Shown here: one piece after another, positions 47,576-59,781 of the stretch
Position numbering within the stretch: the first letter of the stretch is position 1
How the letters are laid out: every line of letters begins with the position of its first letter
From: Elysia marginata
Lineage: Eukaryota; Mollusca; Gastropoda; Plakobranchidae
Assembly (NCBI GenBank): GCA_019649035.1
Contig: BMAT01001291.1
Location: forward strand, 34,175 to 98,174
DNA length: 64,000 nucleotides
Reading direction: 5' to 3'
Translations under genes and position numbers: made by a program
Notes under the pieces: generated by a model
Told to the model about the DNA's origin: nothing
What the model saw: only the letters and a program-made list of their open reading frames with translations
Database searches by the model: none

Positions 47576-49022
47576 ATATGTTTTGTGTTTTAAGTGAGTG
47601 ATTTTGGCAGTGATAGATCATGAATGTATTTTCAAAAGAGAGAAAGAATATAACTAACTTGCTCACACAGATCTTACTGTTATCACATACTCGTATACCT
47701 ATATATTTTTGTTTCGCCATTGAGTTGTACAGTTTGCCTATGAACAGGGGCGGTAATTAATTGTCCTAGATAATATGGGCGTGACAAAGAAAGGAGATAG
47801 ACTTACTGTCTTTGATTTTTCTAATATTTGGTGATCATGCATACTCCTCGCTGGTAGACTTTGTAATCACGCATTTATTTCATTGGCATTATAACTTTAG
47901 TGTTCAGTTTTAATAAACATTTTTGTTCCTTGCAGAGAACCCACATATTGTCTGTTCTATCCCAAATCTTGTGCTCGCACAAATCTTGCAGGCATAAGGG
48001 TTCACTTATAGTAAGATTTATCTAATTTTTGAATTTTTTCGAAGCATGTTGGTGCTTTAAATCAATATGCCTTTGTGGGTCTTTGTGGTCTCAACGCGTC
48101 ATATTTTGTGACGATGGCCTCTGGAGGAAAAGAATACTAAAAAGTAACATAATAATATGTTATATAGCGCCTAAAATCCACTTTTAACGTGCTCGAAGGG
48201 ACCTTTATATATGGCATAGAAAATTAGCCTACAAGCAGTGATATACAATTGGTTATTGTAAAAAAGAAAATAATAAAAATGCATTTGCCGACAATAAAAA
48301 ACTTTGGAAAATATATAAACGATGTTGAAACCGTATAAAAAGTATTTGGACATCTTCCCTACTAAAATATTCAAAGAAAAATTTGCACTCACACGTCCAA
48401 GCTGGTTCATAGGAGTGTTCTGCAGAATGGGCTAGTCTTCTTTTCCTCTAGTTCTTAATTTTTTTTCATGAAATAATAGTTTGAACCCATTGCCATTAAC
48501 GAACTATACTAACGGAATCATGCCGTTGCAAAATGTGATAGTCCGATTCCGATGTCTACAACAATCGGTGAAAAGTTGTCAGAATTGGACTTGGTAAGAG
48601 AATTTGCCAATCGTTGAGGTTCGGCGTTAATTTGAGTTATTTTAATTCCAATGTTTTATCAAACATAATTGCCCTGCACAATTTTTTAAGGTGTCAATAA
48701 AAAAGACATGTCTAGTTAGCTTCAGCGCCGAAGTCTATTCATCTCCCTCTACGCATTAAGTGCTGTTGTATTGTAGGCCTACTTCTTAAATCACGAACGA
48801 ATTTCAGTCTCATTCATAATATCTTAATAAAGATTTAATAATATTTTTTTTCTAGATGAATACTTTCATCGTTTACGACGTTGTGTAGGCAATAACTCTT
48901 TTTGTGTGCAGGTAAGCACAAACATCTTACCTATAGAATGCCTTATATACTCAAAATAAGCTTACGGATTTTATTGTGTGAAGACAATAAAAACCTATTG
49001 TCGTTTATAATCGAGGACATAA
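47576..49022. other. intergenic with one LINE-tail scrap
   Basis: 48150-48200 carries TTATATAGCGCCTAAAATCC, a minus-strand CR1/SINE tail piece. Otherwise nothing recognised. Confidence 0.5.
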
Positions 49023-49077
49023 TCCTCCTCCTCCTCCTCTTCTTCTTCTTCTTCTTCTTCTTCTTCTTCTTCTTCTT

Positions 49078-49108
<31 letters not shown>

Positions 49109-49115
49109 TCATTAT

Positions 49116-49188
<73 letters not shown>

Positions 49189-49190
49189 GC
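49023..49190. repeat. compound trinucleotide microsatellite
   Basis: CTC units (49023-49040), then about 23 TTC units to 49107, an ATT bridge, and about 24 CTA units (49118-49190). Leu-, Val- and Arg-rich frames across it are artefacts. Confidence 0.98.
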
Positions 49191-49989
49191 CACTACTGAT
49201 ATTACTATTCCTATTCTCGTTGTTATTTTTACAAGTAATATTACAATCTTAAAAACCACCTACGTATGTGGAAAGCCATATACCGATACCTGCCTTCTGG
49301 TCAGAAATTTGCTTGTGAATTTCGTTAATGATAGTGCTGTTTCTATGACAACCCATCGATATCGCAAAGAATATCATAATACCTTTGATCTCTCATAATA
49401 GCATGGGTTTCCTATATTATGTTACCAGTTTATGTTTTGTGATAAGCCTCTTTATTGTGAGCCTTCGTGAATCATTAGCAATGAATCATACTATAAAATA
49501 GCTGAGATGAAAACTCATTGATAGGAGCTTAGGAGACGAAAAACTCCTCAACGCCTTTTTGACAGCAAAAGTTAGCAAAATGGTGATTGTGCCTTGACGG
49601 TGAATGATTGTCATGTTAGATGTTGCTGGAATTGCTTCATCAACTAGAACAAGGTGACAAGGTAAAGGCTAACACCCACCTATTTCTTGATGTCGTTCCA
49701 TCATGTGGGTGTCTTTGGTATCATTATGTCTACTCAGTGACTCTCTGTAACGATCGCTGTGAGGGGAATGGACAGAAGACAAATAGGCTCTATGGGTTGG
49801 ATAAAATGTAATGTTAATACCAGATGAGATTCCTACTTTATTCTCCGGACTTGGTGACAAGATAATTGGCATACCTTATTAGCTGCTTCTTCTCCATTTT
49901 CTCCGCAGTCTTTCTACATCTTTTGCTATTGTTTTTGTTATTATTATTATCATTTTTATTTTTATTAATGTTGTTATTTAAGAGACCAG

Positions 49990-50093
49990 TTAGGGGCTGA
50001 AAATTTAAGAGAGAGAGGGAGAAAGAGAAATAGAGAGAGAGAAATAAAGAGAGAGAGAAAAAAAGAGAGAAATAGAGAGAGAGAAATAGACAA

Positions 50094-50143
<50 letters not shown>
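49990..50143. repeat. GA-rich repeat
   Basis: Interrupted GA tract ending in about 20 perfect GA units (50104-50141). Confidence 0.95.
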
Positions 50144-50146
50144 CGC
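50138..50146 (+). promoter_or_regulatory. weak CTCF-like core
   Basis: AGAGGGCGC at the end of the GA repeat, followed by TAG. Fits the short AGRKGGCGC core but the left half is microsatellite, so it may be chance. Confidence 0.2.
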
Positions 50147-50613
50147 TAGTTTCGAAGGAATTCCTTTGTTTTTTATTGGCTTGATGATGATGGACTTACA
50201 GATGTCATTGCAATATTCCCATTAAACATGGAGCCAAGATGGAATAGCTTCTCTTATTCTTTAACCAGCTTTTGTACTTAACACCTAAAGAGATACAACT
50301 AATCAGGTGGTTCTTTCTTTTGATGTAGGCCCTCTTGCGGTTCAATTTCGGGCACAAGAAGACACAAATAGGTGCAAGGCAAGGAATTGATTAGCTTTGT
50401 CCTGAACAAAACAGGTGGGGCCAGGAGGGTGTATTCGAGTACAGCTGTTTTGCGATTCTAAAAAGTGTGAACCATGAGAATTCGAATTGTGGTTTGCGTA
50501 AAGAACCTTGTATTATTTTTTTCAAACGTGAACGCCGAAGGTTTACGTTACCTGAAGATACCTGAATAATCACGAGTTACTGTATAGCATGTCTTTGCTG
50601 AAACAGGTTTGGA

Positions 50614-50901
50614 TTTGGTTGGTTGTTTGAATTTTATCGTCTCTTTTCAACTACAAGGTTATATCAGAGACGGCGCTTGGGACAAGTGAAAGCGTGCTGC
50701 CACACTGTATTGTAAGGAGCGCTTGCATACACCATACCCAGTCACATTATCCTGACACCGGGCCGACCAGACTTAGCACTAAATCAATAATGCCAGACAC
50801 TAGGCGGATCAGCTGGTAATACCAATTTTAAAGTCCTTGGTTTGACTCGGCCGTGGTTCGAACCACGCACCTCCCGATCTCTGAGCGAGTGTCTTACCGC
50901 T
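50614..50901 (-). mobile_element. tRNA-derived SINE (family D), copy 1
   Basis: Minus-strand head TAGCGGTAAGACACTCGC (A-box side) and GGTTCGAACCA (B box), followed by a body almost identical to copy 2 at 59471. Flanking direct repeat AGGTTTGGA at 50605-50613 and 50902-50910. The 5' end lacks about 12 bases that copy 2 has. Confidence 0.88.
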
Positions 50902-51208
50902 AGGTTTGGAAACGAAAGATCAACATTAGGGAAGGTAATAACTGAAAAGTTTTAGTTAAAAGTTTTAGTTAAGATATAATATAGTCAAAGTATAGCTTGT
51001 ACACAGCTAGAAATGTGCATATAAAGTATACAGAACAATATATTTTTGGAAGACCTGTTCTGTATAGAGTATCAGAGTCCTCCAGTTTAATATCCATCAC
51101 ACGCATTTCCAAAATTAAAAAAAAAATCTATACAAAGTCATTAATTATATATCAATTGGGAATCGAAACCATTGCAGTCTTGAAGAGTCGAATGTCGCCC
51201 ATGTTTAA

Positions 51209-51436
51209 GTTGGAAGCTGGCCAAGTGGCCAAAGATCAGAGGGGCCTAGTTGTTGTCTCTCTTGTCATGGTATGTCATTATCTGCTAAACGAATATCAGA
51301 GTGCCCGTGTTCAGCAACTGATGGCCCCTGTACTAACAATGTGTTAAGTTGTGACAACACCACCAGCCCACAGGATGGGACCACAAGCGGCGTAGCAGCT
51401 GCTGGCTTGCTAAGCTGCTTGACTCTGCTCATCTGA
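51209..51436 (+). other. open frame with GPI-signal-like end, unconfirmed
   Basis: 75-codon open stretch to TGA 51434-51436 with no strong start. The end reads CPCSATDGPCTNNVLSCDNT then TTSGVAAAGLLSCLTLLI: closely spaced Cys, a Ser/Thr linker, and a short hydrophobic tail like a GPI-anchor signal. Could be a terminal exon of an unseen gene or chance. No good acceptor was found nearby. Confidence 0.2.
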
Positions 51437-52379
51437 TTCAGTCTGATTCAAACTTTGTTTTTTTTTTTTTTTGTCTGAACATAGACCAATGACCAAAAGG
51501 TATAAGTACACAAGAGCTGGTGCTCGTTAAAAAGAAAACATCAAAACCATTATGGTGTCGTGAGAGACTTAACCCGTCTTTTAATAGCAAAGTAACATAT
51601 TTTTAAGAGGTGGTTTTTAAGTTTTTGAGGAAACACAAAAAGGCCAAGAGTTCAAAGCAGAAAGCACCGACAACAAAATGGGTTTTTTTTCGGATAAAAA
51701 GGAAAAATTGTGTGAACTTTGTGTTAAAAACGATTTTATGCTTATAAATTAAGAAAAAAAAAGAAAATTCCCAACTATTACACCGATGATTTTGTTCATA
51801 CAGCGCTTTTTTCACTATCAAAAAGAGGATCTGGACCCTGGGTCTTTGTTGCTATTGTACCACCTATGGCGTCGAATTTATTTTAGTATCTGCACTCTTA
51901 ATGTGTAATGTTATAAAGAGATAAATCACCTACGTTCTCAATTTATGCGACCTTCTTTCCCAACCGCTCTTCTCTTTCTTCAAAATTAAACTTTGTGTCA
52001 TCGGTCGGCGCATTGTTTCTTTCTTGAATTAGTAATACACAGTGCTCAGTTGTCGAAAAATGACCATATTGTTTTCATGTGGAGAAGCTTTGGAAGACAA
52101 GCAGGACCCATGTGGGCTCCTTAACATTTTCCCCTAGGTACACAGATCAGTGTACATTGCACATACTGTGCAAAACAATCTTTTCTATCTTGTTGTGTTA
52201 ATTAGGATGACATCGCACTGGGCTGGCGGCTACAACAAGTTATCCTGTTGTCAACGCACACCCAGCAACAATGCTCAGTTGAAGATGTTTTGTGAAGATG
52301 CTGGGTTTCGTGCGCTTTATGGTTACCTGTGGTTTCCTTCCGCCTGGCCGGTGTCTTAATGACACTGACTCTTCAATAA

Positions 52380-52610
52380 CAAACTGAATACGATGCACAG
52401 AAACGGCGTCCTGTAGCAGTGTCGGCGACAATAGAATCTCTAGAGACGGCGTTACGCACGGTTCCACCAGCAGAGAGGCCGTGTGTATCTACACTCGCTC
52501 GCTCGCCCGTCCTTCCTTTCTGGTTTTGTTGTAAAGTTGGAGTAATTGATTTAATTAGACCGCTGGTAGGTCGCTCGCTCAAAGTTCTGCTTTGTTTAAC
52601 TTAGGTTAAA
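52380..52610. promoter_or_regulatory. candidate conserved non-coding block
   Basis: GC-richer, with CTCGCTCGCTCGCCCGTCC and a homeodomain-type TTTAATTAGA (52550-52559) that recurs at 58176. Overlapping frames on both strands have no recognisable protein. Confidence 0.3.
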
Positions 52611-55600
52611 ACTGAAACGATAAATCCATCTTCTAGTCTTTCTAGTTTTTACAAAATGTATGCTCAGGGAAAAATCCATGTAAAATCTTTATTGATGCCT
52701 TAGTTTATTAGGGTTTCGGTATGGCCTGCACGTGCAGTGGGGGTCAAATACGATCAAGGCAAGGAATCATCGCAAAAAAGATACATACGTTTATACTTTT
52801 GGAAAATTTGATTCGTCGTAATAAAAACAAAAACATTAAAATAAAGGCCAAATAGGGAATTTTTCGTTTTCATAACTCGGCGGAAAAAAGTAACTGATTA
52901 TTGAAAAAAAAAATGATGGGAAACATGTATTGGTAGTGAGTTTCAAAACAACAATGTAAATACAGTGGCGATAAAACTTTAAAAAAAAGAAGATGATAAT
53001 TGTAATGGTTTCATGTGGGTCTGAATTAAAACTATTTTATTCTTTTGTTTTCTTACATTCTCTAGACTTAAATGTTAACAAATCGCATGTATGTCCCTTG
53101 GCCGTGGCCCGCTATAGTTTGAAGAAATGCGTCTTCTTTCCTCGCTTCCAGTTGGGACAATTGCAGGGTATTAATGTCCTGCCGATGTACCCATTCCACA
53201 AACGCTTGTAGACAAGAAACTAGGTGTGACCTAAATTAAGTGGACATCTATGGTAACTAGATTATCTATTGTCATAAATGATAAGTTTTGTGCTACGTTA
53301 ATTTAGATAATGAAAACGGTCATTGTTTTGATGAAATTAATGATGAAAATAATGTTAATTTCATTGTGGTTATGAAGATTGTCGTTCACGGCCACGACGG
53401 TAAGAATGGTGTTGATAATGATGATGATAAAGATGGCGATCTATTTGCGAAGACAACGTTGATGATTATGGTTATGATTATATCAGAAGAGTGGAGACAG
53501 CCATTATATTATTAAGGCTTATATTCGTTTAAAATAATCTGGAGAAGCCTTTTGTAATAATGACATAAGCGACATTTTTACTCTGTAATGTATTCAAAAA
53601 GAATTTTTTGAAATAAAAAAGCAATTCATATTGATTCAGATGTCAACTTTATTATTAGGCAGAGGATATGTCGGCCTTTTTCAATGCATCCCCCCCACCC
53701 CACCTCTCTCCAGTTCTCCGGCTTGACTATATTGCGGTCACTGTCCTGCCCTTTCCGCGTACCAACCAGTTTGCCCCAAGCCAGTTATCTAGCTTCCTCT
53801 CTGGCTAAGAGAACCTTTATAGCAGCACCATCAAATTTAAGGTTTAGTTTTTCAACTTTATCATGTATCCTTCACACTTAAGACAATGATAATGAAAAAA
53901 TGGCTCTAATCTAATAAAGGGCTGCATGTTGTGTCGTCCACATGCTATGCGTATCTTGTTTATACCTTTATATTTTCAAGTTGGTTTAATGACAATTTGC
54001 ATGCATTGAGAAGTAAAGAATCTCGAATATATATTTTTAAGATCTTAAAAATATTCCTCAAGAACTCGCTTTCAATTCTCTCCCAGGTTTATTCATGACC
54101 CCCCCCCCTCTTTTTTTACCCAAACGCACAAATGTTTCTCAAATATCTTTCGAAACATAATCTTCTAGATTACTGCATTGATATAATACTTTTGAAAAAA
54201 AGGAAATTCTGCAGTTACCCACCAATTTTTCTCCCTTTTTGTTTTCTTTGTGTCTCAACGATCCAATTATTACCTCACACCTTTTCACCGCAGGGAAAAC
54301 CTGAAAAAATATACTCAAGGAGATCGGTTTAACACTTGAATCATCGCTTTGGGGAGGCATCAGTTACACTGGGAAGCGAAAGTCCCACGGTGTCACAGAG
54401 AGCTCAGGAGTAATGTCAGGGAACTTGGGAGCCTGGAAGAAAAGATATGATTTCAAAAAGATTAGTGGTGACAAACGCTCGAAACTCTAGTCATGCGTTA
54501 TGTTCTTTAACACAGGACAATCACGTAACACTCAAGGAAGTGCCCTACCGCCTTCGCGCTTTTGTATGCACTCACTTTAAAACTTTTAAGACACGCGTTT
54601 CCGTGTTAAAAAGTAGCGCGAAGCCGATTTCTATTCTAGTATTGAGCAGTTTTAAGCCGTCACTTTCAGCTAACAGCAGCCATCGAGCAGCCGGGGAAAG
54701 GCCTAGAGTGATCTTGACAAAGGAATCTAAACTTCCAATTACCGACGGCACTACTTCCCGTGTGCTCACTTGGACAAATTAGCCAGCTCAGTCCGTTCCC
54801 ATCTGGGCATCAAAAAACACGCGCGGGTAGTTTGACAAACAAGAAGATCGCATCGCTAAATGGGACAGTGCCAGTGTTGCATGATAATCTAACAATTTAT
54901 AACTTAACCTACAATTCGCTTGTTAAATTCTATCCATATATCTATCTACCTCTAATCTGTTTATAAGGAAATAGCAAAAACTGTCCCAACTTTTTGTGCA
55001 TATGACTTAGAGTTCACGATAAAAATCAATTCTTGTTACTCTTTTTAATGACAAAGCGAGACCTAAGAGTTTCAATCAGCAGCGCATGCATACGCTATTC
55101 AGAGTTTTATTCAATTATAAGTATCAAAACTAGTTAAGTAGTTAATCTCGACCACAAATCAAAGGTACCGCCTAACATATTTCATTTTCAACTCACTCAG
55201 CGTTATTTCAGTGTTACGAAAACAAAAATCAAGTCAGTTAAATGCGAAGAAAAAATAACACTCACTATACTTACTTTAAAAAAAAGTAAAGATGGCCTGA
55301 AATATAATACGCAAGTCAAGATCGTTGGTTCAGTCAAATACGTCTAGATCACTCACTTCATTAACTCTTATTTGATTTGATTCCAGCGCTTAATCTTCTC
55401 TTATACATAATATGCCTGACTATCATTTAGTCTCTATATTCGTCTGCCTGCCTCCTACCCCTCTCTCTGTCTCACTCTCTTTTTCTTCCTCTTCATTCCT
55501 TTTACCACTTCTGATCTGACAAAGCAGCTTCCTCTATCATTTTTTCTTATAAATGCATTTTCATTATTTTACTAAAAACCCTCAAAATCCTTATTGCAGT

Positions 55601-56540
55601 CTACATGTTTTGTCTATTTCAATCCTATTACAAACAGAATTTCTGTCTTCTACCATTCCATCAAGTCCCTTATATTCTCCGTTTTAACAATTTTTTGACG
55701 CCCCATAAGTCTTCAGGCCTCTTGCGTTTTTTTTTGTTTATTATTTTGTGTTCTCTTACGGCCAAAATAAACACCTTACTCTCAATTCACTGCTATATGT
55801 CCTTTAGTACATTGTCCAGGTTGGCCTAAAGTTTTTCACAAACAAAACACAAAAATCATCTTTAAATAATATTTCCCGCTCGAAAAGAGTCCCGTCGCTA
55901 AGCAAATGTGCGTGAGAATAGGAGGCGGTAGTTCCACGATGTAGACTGACGTTCTGCTTTTTAAAAGTTGCCTCGAACAAAACACAAAAGAACTATCTAT
56001 CAATAAAGTTTTTCATTGAGGAATAGTCTGGTTTACAAAGAGCCCCTGGGCTAACCAATATCCGTGAACAATGCACATAGGACAGACACAGATACTTGAT
56101 AAAGATTGTGATTCTACAATGGAAAGTTGTTTCCACATCCACATTTTCTTTCCTGGGTGTTTGAAAATGTAATTTTTTTTAACCACCAAGACTAAAATAC
56201 TACTGCTGGTCGTGTGGCACTGTGACAAGATGTTTCTGACGAAGACTCAGGCTTCAAACGCACTGTAGGAGGGCAAGCGGCTGTTAAAAATGGTGTGAAG
56301 TTCAAGAACCCTTCCAAATTTGCGTACAAAATAAATCCTTTTCTCATTACATCTTTAACTATTACATATCCATACATGGATTTGACACATCTATCAATCT
56401 AAGTCCACAACTAAATATCTGCCTATACACTCACAATATACCCCCCCTTTCTTTTACTTTTGTGTGTGTCTATTTGTCTATATATCTATACAATCAGTTT
56501 ATCAATCTACTTTGACAATGCAAGATACACTGTCTGGGGC
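52611..56540. other. gene-empty stretch
   Basis: Includes degenerate GAT-rich sequence at 53290-53480 and unique sequence at 54440-54830 with no protein similarity I recognise. No supported gene. Confidence 0.5.
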
Positions 56541-57430
56541 CTCGCAGTTTGTCATCGGTTATTATTGAGTTCAACACAAGTTTCTATGTCCTGCTCTCGT
56601 TACTGCTGCTTTTTCAGCTCTCCAGAATTAGCCAGAAATACACTTATTATAACTTTCTTAACGCTGAATTGGAGAAGAAGAAACTTTGCCAGAGGCAGTG
56701 CCGAGATTAGTGTATTAGAAACTCCTTGTACCTGCGTCAGATTTCAAATTATCATTATGGGAGCCCTGCGACAATGGGAAATCCCGCAGCTCAGAAAAGC
56801 TCTCAGCATCCAGCTTCGGTTGAGCAAAAACAAGTTTGATGGAGCTATATGCTTAATGAAAACACCAAATTGATGAAACGAAAACACGCGTTGTGAAAAG
56901 GCGATCCAGCTGAATGAGCCACGGGGCCAAAGTCAAAGTCTCAAACCGCAGATGGTGCTCTTGTCATGAACATCTCTCTTGTAGGAGACACCCGGCCCAA
57001 CTCTACGCCAGTCTTTCGAACACGGCGAAATCCCCAAAAAGCCAGACAGCATTAGCACTAGTTAAAATTTTGTTGGGTAGAAGTAGCATGCTCAGGAGTT
57101 TGAAACAGGCTATATGAGTTTAGAAAGGCGGTAGGGGAAGCCATGGACGCGCGACATGGAACCCAAGGACAAACAATCTATCTCTAGTTGCATTCACGCT
57201 TGACCAGCCGCTTAACAGCTTGGCCCACCTAGAGCATACAAATAGCGCGCAAAATGCCTGTGGCAAGAATAACAACACAGAATCTTCCATTGGAGAAAAG
57301 AATGGGAATAGTGGCAGGATGTGTACCCGACCCGTTCTCCCAGAGAGTTGGGCACCGCGTAGAACGGAAGCGGCTTCTGTAGTGATGCGCGTGAATTAGC
57401 GTGTTTATATAGTACGCTCGATCGCCTCAG
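56541..57430. promoter_or_regulatory. candidate conserved non-coding block
   Basis: Nearly 900 bases of GC-richer unique DNA in an AT-rich setting, including GAATTAGCGTGTTTATATAG near 57391. The 137-residue frame at 56460-56873 has no family motif. Regulatory role inferred from composition only. Confidence 0.25.
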
Positions 57431-58884
57431 CGCGCTTAATCTTCGAAAGTGTAGAACATAAGCCGAATAGGCGAGCTGTAAATAGGACCCTGGGATTAAC
57501 TCCTTTTATTTTTTACAAAACTGAACGCTGACGATTAAGCTTCTTAGCCTTTCTTATATCTAGCAACATGACACCTTTGAATATCTTAATTTCTAAACCT
57601 CAGCGCCGCTGACAGCAGTGCCTTGTTATACGACAAACGGCAAAATAAAACTGCATTGTTAGGTTGGATTACTTCCTTTCACGCTCAGCGTTGAACTCCT
57701 CCGAGAAAATAGCTTATAGAAATAAAATCGGGTATAGATTTGTTGACTTTACCCCACACATTTTGTTTATTGTCCACCAAATTAGTTTTGAAATGCTATG
57801 CCTGAATCCTTATAACTCAGCTTTTGTTCCTCATTTCTTTAAAAGTAAGATAAAAACTTCTCGGCGTTTGTTTTGCTCAATGCAGTAAATGTATCAATAT
57901 TAAAACAAGATGAGGAAGGAAACAAAGTAAAACAAATCTGAGAGAGTTAGAACTGTTGATCCTTTACTTGAAAAAGTGGGCGTTGACATGATGAGATGTG
58001 TAAATGGAAAGGAAACAGTTTTCAGCTATTTCGCTGGATAAAAAATCTAATTAAACTCTATGAAAGTTCCCAAACAATTTGAACAGGCAGAATAAGCCAA
58101 GTGAAGTGTAAACCGTGTGACCCCTGAGTTGTCTCGCTTCTCTTAACCCACCCCACGCTGATTTCGTTGACATAATTTAATTAGATTTGGAAAAGCGAAC
58201 AATATAATTGGCTACAGGGAAACCTCTCTGTGTCTGCAGCCAGAAGCTTCAGCATTTATACCAGTTTCAATCCCGGTTCTCATTTTCATCTTCATCGAGG
58301 TTTCTAAGTCTAATCTCCTCCTTAAGCATCCTTTCTCTGTCATATCTAAACAGATTTGGACTGCAACCACCGACAGCCCACCCAGAGCTAAGAAAGGGAT
58401 AATTCCATTTTGATAAGTTTACTGCCTTAATATAAAAAAAACCCTACGAAGGTTCTTCGAGGAAAGAACCTTTTATCGTCCATGCGCAATAAAATATAGT
58501 AAAGAAAGGTTTTAAAATTATGAGGCATGGAAAATTGTCTCTTTCTTTTTTGCAAACTTCAACTTACATTTTGTAAAATAATAAAATAGTTGTTTTGTAA
58601 ATGAGAAAAATACGTGTATTTCATAAAAAATTTTGTGTCATTATTTCACGCCTACGTTTCAGGCAATTACAAGATTTTAGTTCTATCAAATCATTCATAT
58701 CATTCGTGAAGGAAAAATTGTTTTGCCGAAAAAAAATTGTTTTTGCCTTTAATCATCTAAAAAGTAAAAATAAAATTGATATATAAATAACAAAATCTTC
58801 ACTGAATATTTCCAGGCCTTAACCCGATTTGGTAAATGCTTTTTTATTCAAATTGCGGTCCATTGTTTGGCCTTACACTAGTCG

Positions 58885-58900
58885 ACAACAGGGGGCGCTA
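58885..58900 (+). promoter_or_regulatory. CTCF-like motif
   Basis: ACAACAGGGGGCGCTA differs at two outer positions from the CTCF consensus CCACCAGGGGGCGCTA, with the AGGGGGCGC core intact. CTCF is present in molluscs. Candidate insulator or loop anchor. Confidence 0.5.
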
Positions 58901-59470
58901 ATTTATTGGGCACGAACGGAACTGTAATAGTTGTATCTCTCCTGTTCAGTTTAGTTACAACATAACTGATTTCGTGTGGACATTCAACAGACTCTGTTCA
59001 GCACACTTCTAAGGGCTGTACATAAACTTTACCCTGCTTTAAAAACGCTTGCACATACTGTGTCTATTTCCAAAAAAAGATTTATATTCTTATCCTAATA
59101 ACATTAAAACAGCTGTAATGTCATTATCTAAAATTTAGATTTTTTAATCACCTCTGAAAACTAACCAAATAATTTGATGCCATATTTATGTTTTAGGTCT
59201 ACACGACGTTGAACTGTATCAAAAAGTTGGCATCTATGTTTCATTTTACTAAACAAGTAGAGGAGAGAAAGGTTTAAAGCCAAGATTGAAAGGTTTGCAT
59301 CGATCTAAATTAAATGAGAATCAGGCGTTAACTGTCTTAGCAAATCTCGACTTCGTTATCGCAGCATAATTTATTGAAGATGTTAAAAATATATAGATCT
59401 CCTATTTATTTCTCAGCAAGAACTGGGTAGCTGACAAGTAAACTGTAACTGAGTTTTCAACATGTATAGC

Positions 59471-59769
59471 TTGGTTTGTTGAATTTTAAAGTCTCTTTTC
59501 AACTACAAGGTTTTATCAGAGACGGCGCTTGGGACAAGTGAAAGCGTGCTACCACAGTGTGATGTAAGGAGCGCTTGAATACACCACACCCAGTCACATT
59601 ATCCTGACACCGGGCCGACCAGACTTAGCACTAAATCCATAATGCCAGACACTAGGCGGATCAGCTGCTAATACCAATTTTAGAGTCCTTGGTTTGACTC
59701 GGCCGGGGATCGAACACACACCTCCCGATCTCTGAGCGAGTGTCTTACCGCTAGGCCACAGAGCCGGTA
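59471..59769 (-). mobile_element. tRNA-derived SINE (family D), copy 2, full length
   Basis: Minus strand: CCGGCTCTGTGGCCTAGCGG start, GTTCGATCCCCGG B box, AGTCAAACCAAGGACTCT, a conserved body with GCTGATCCGCCTAGTGTC, and a tail ending TTAAAATTCAACAAACCAAG. Flanked by ACATGTATAGC (59460-59470) and ACATGGTATAGC (59770-59781), a target duplication with one extra base. Matches copy 1 over about 280 bases with few differences. Confidence 0.9.
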
Positions 59770-59781
59770 ACATGGTATAGC

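Noticed and set aside
49005-49259. Long Val-, Leu- and Arg-rich open frames on both strands
   Set aside because: They are translations of the TTC and CTA microsatellite; no flanking coding signal.
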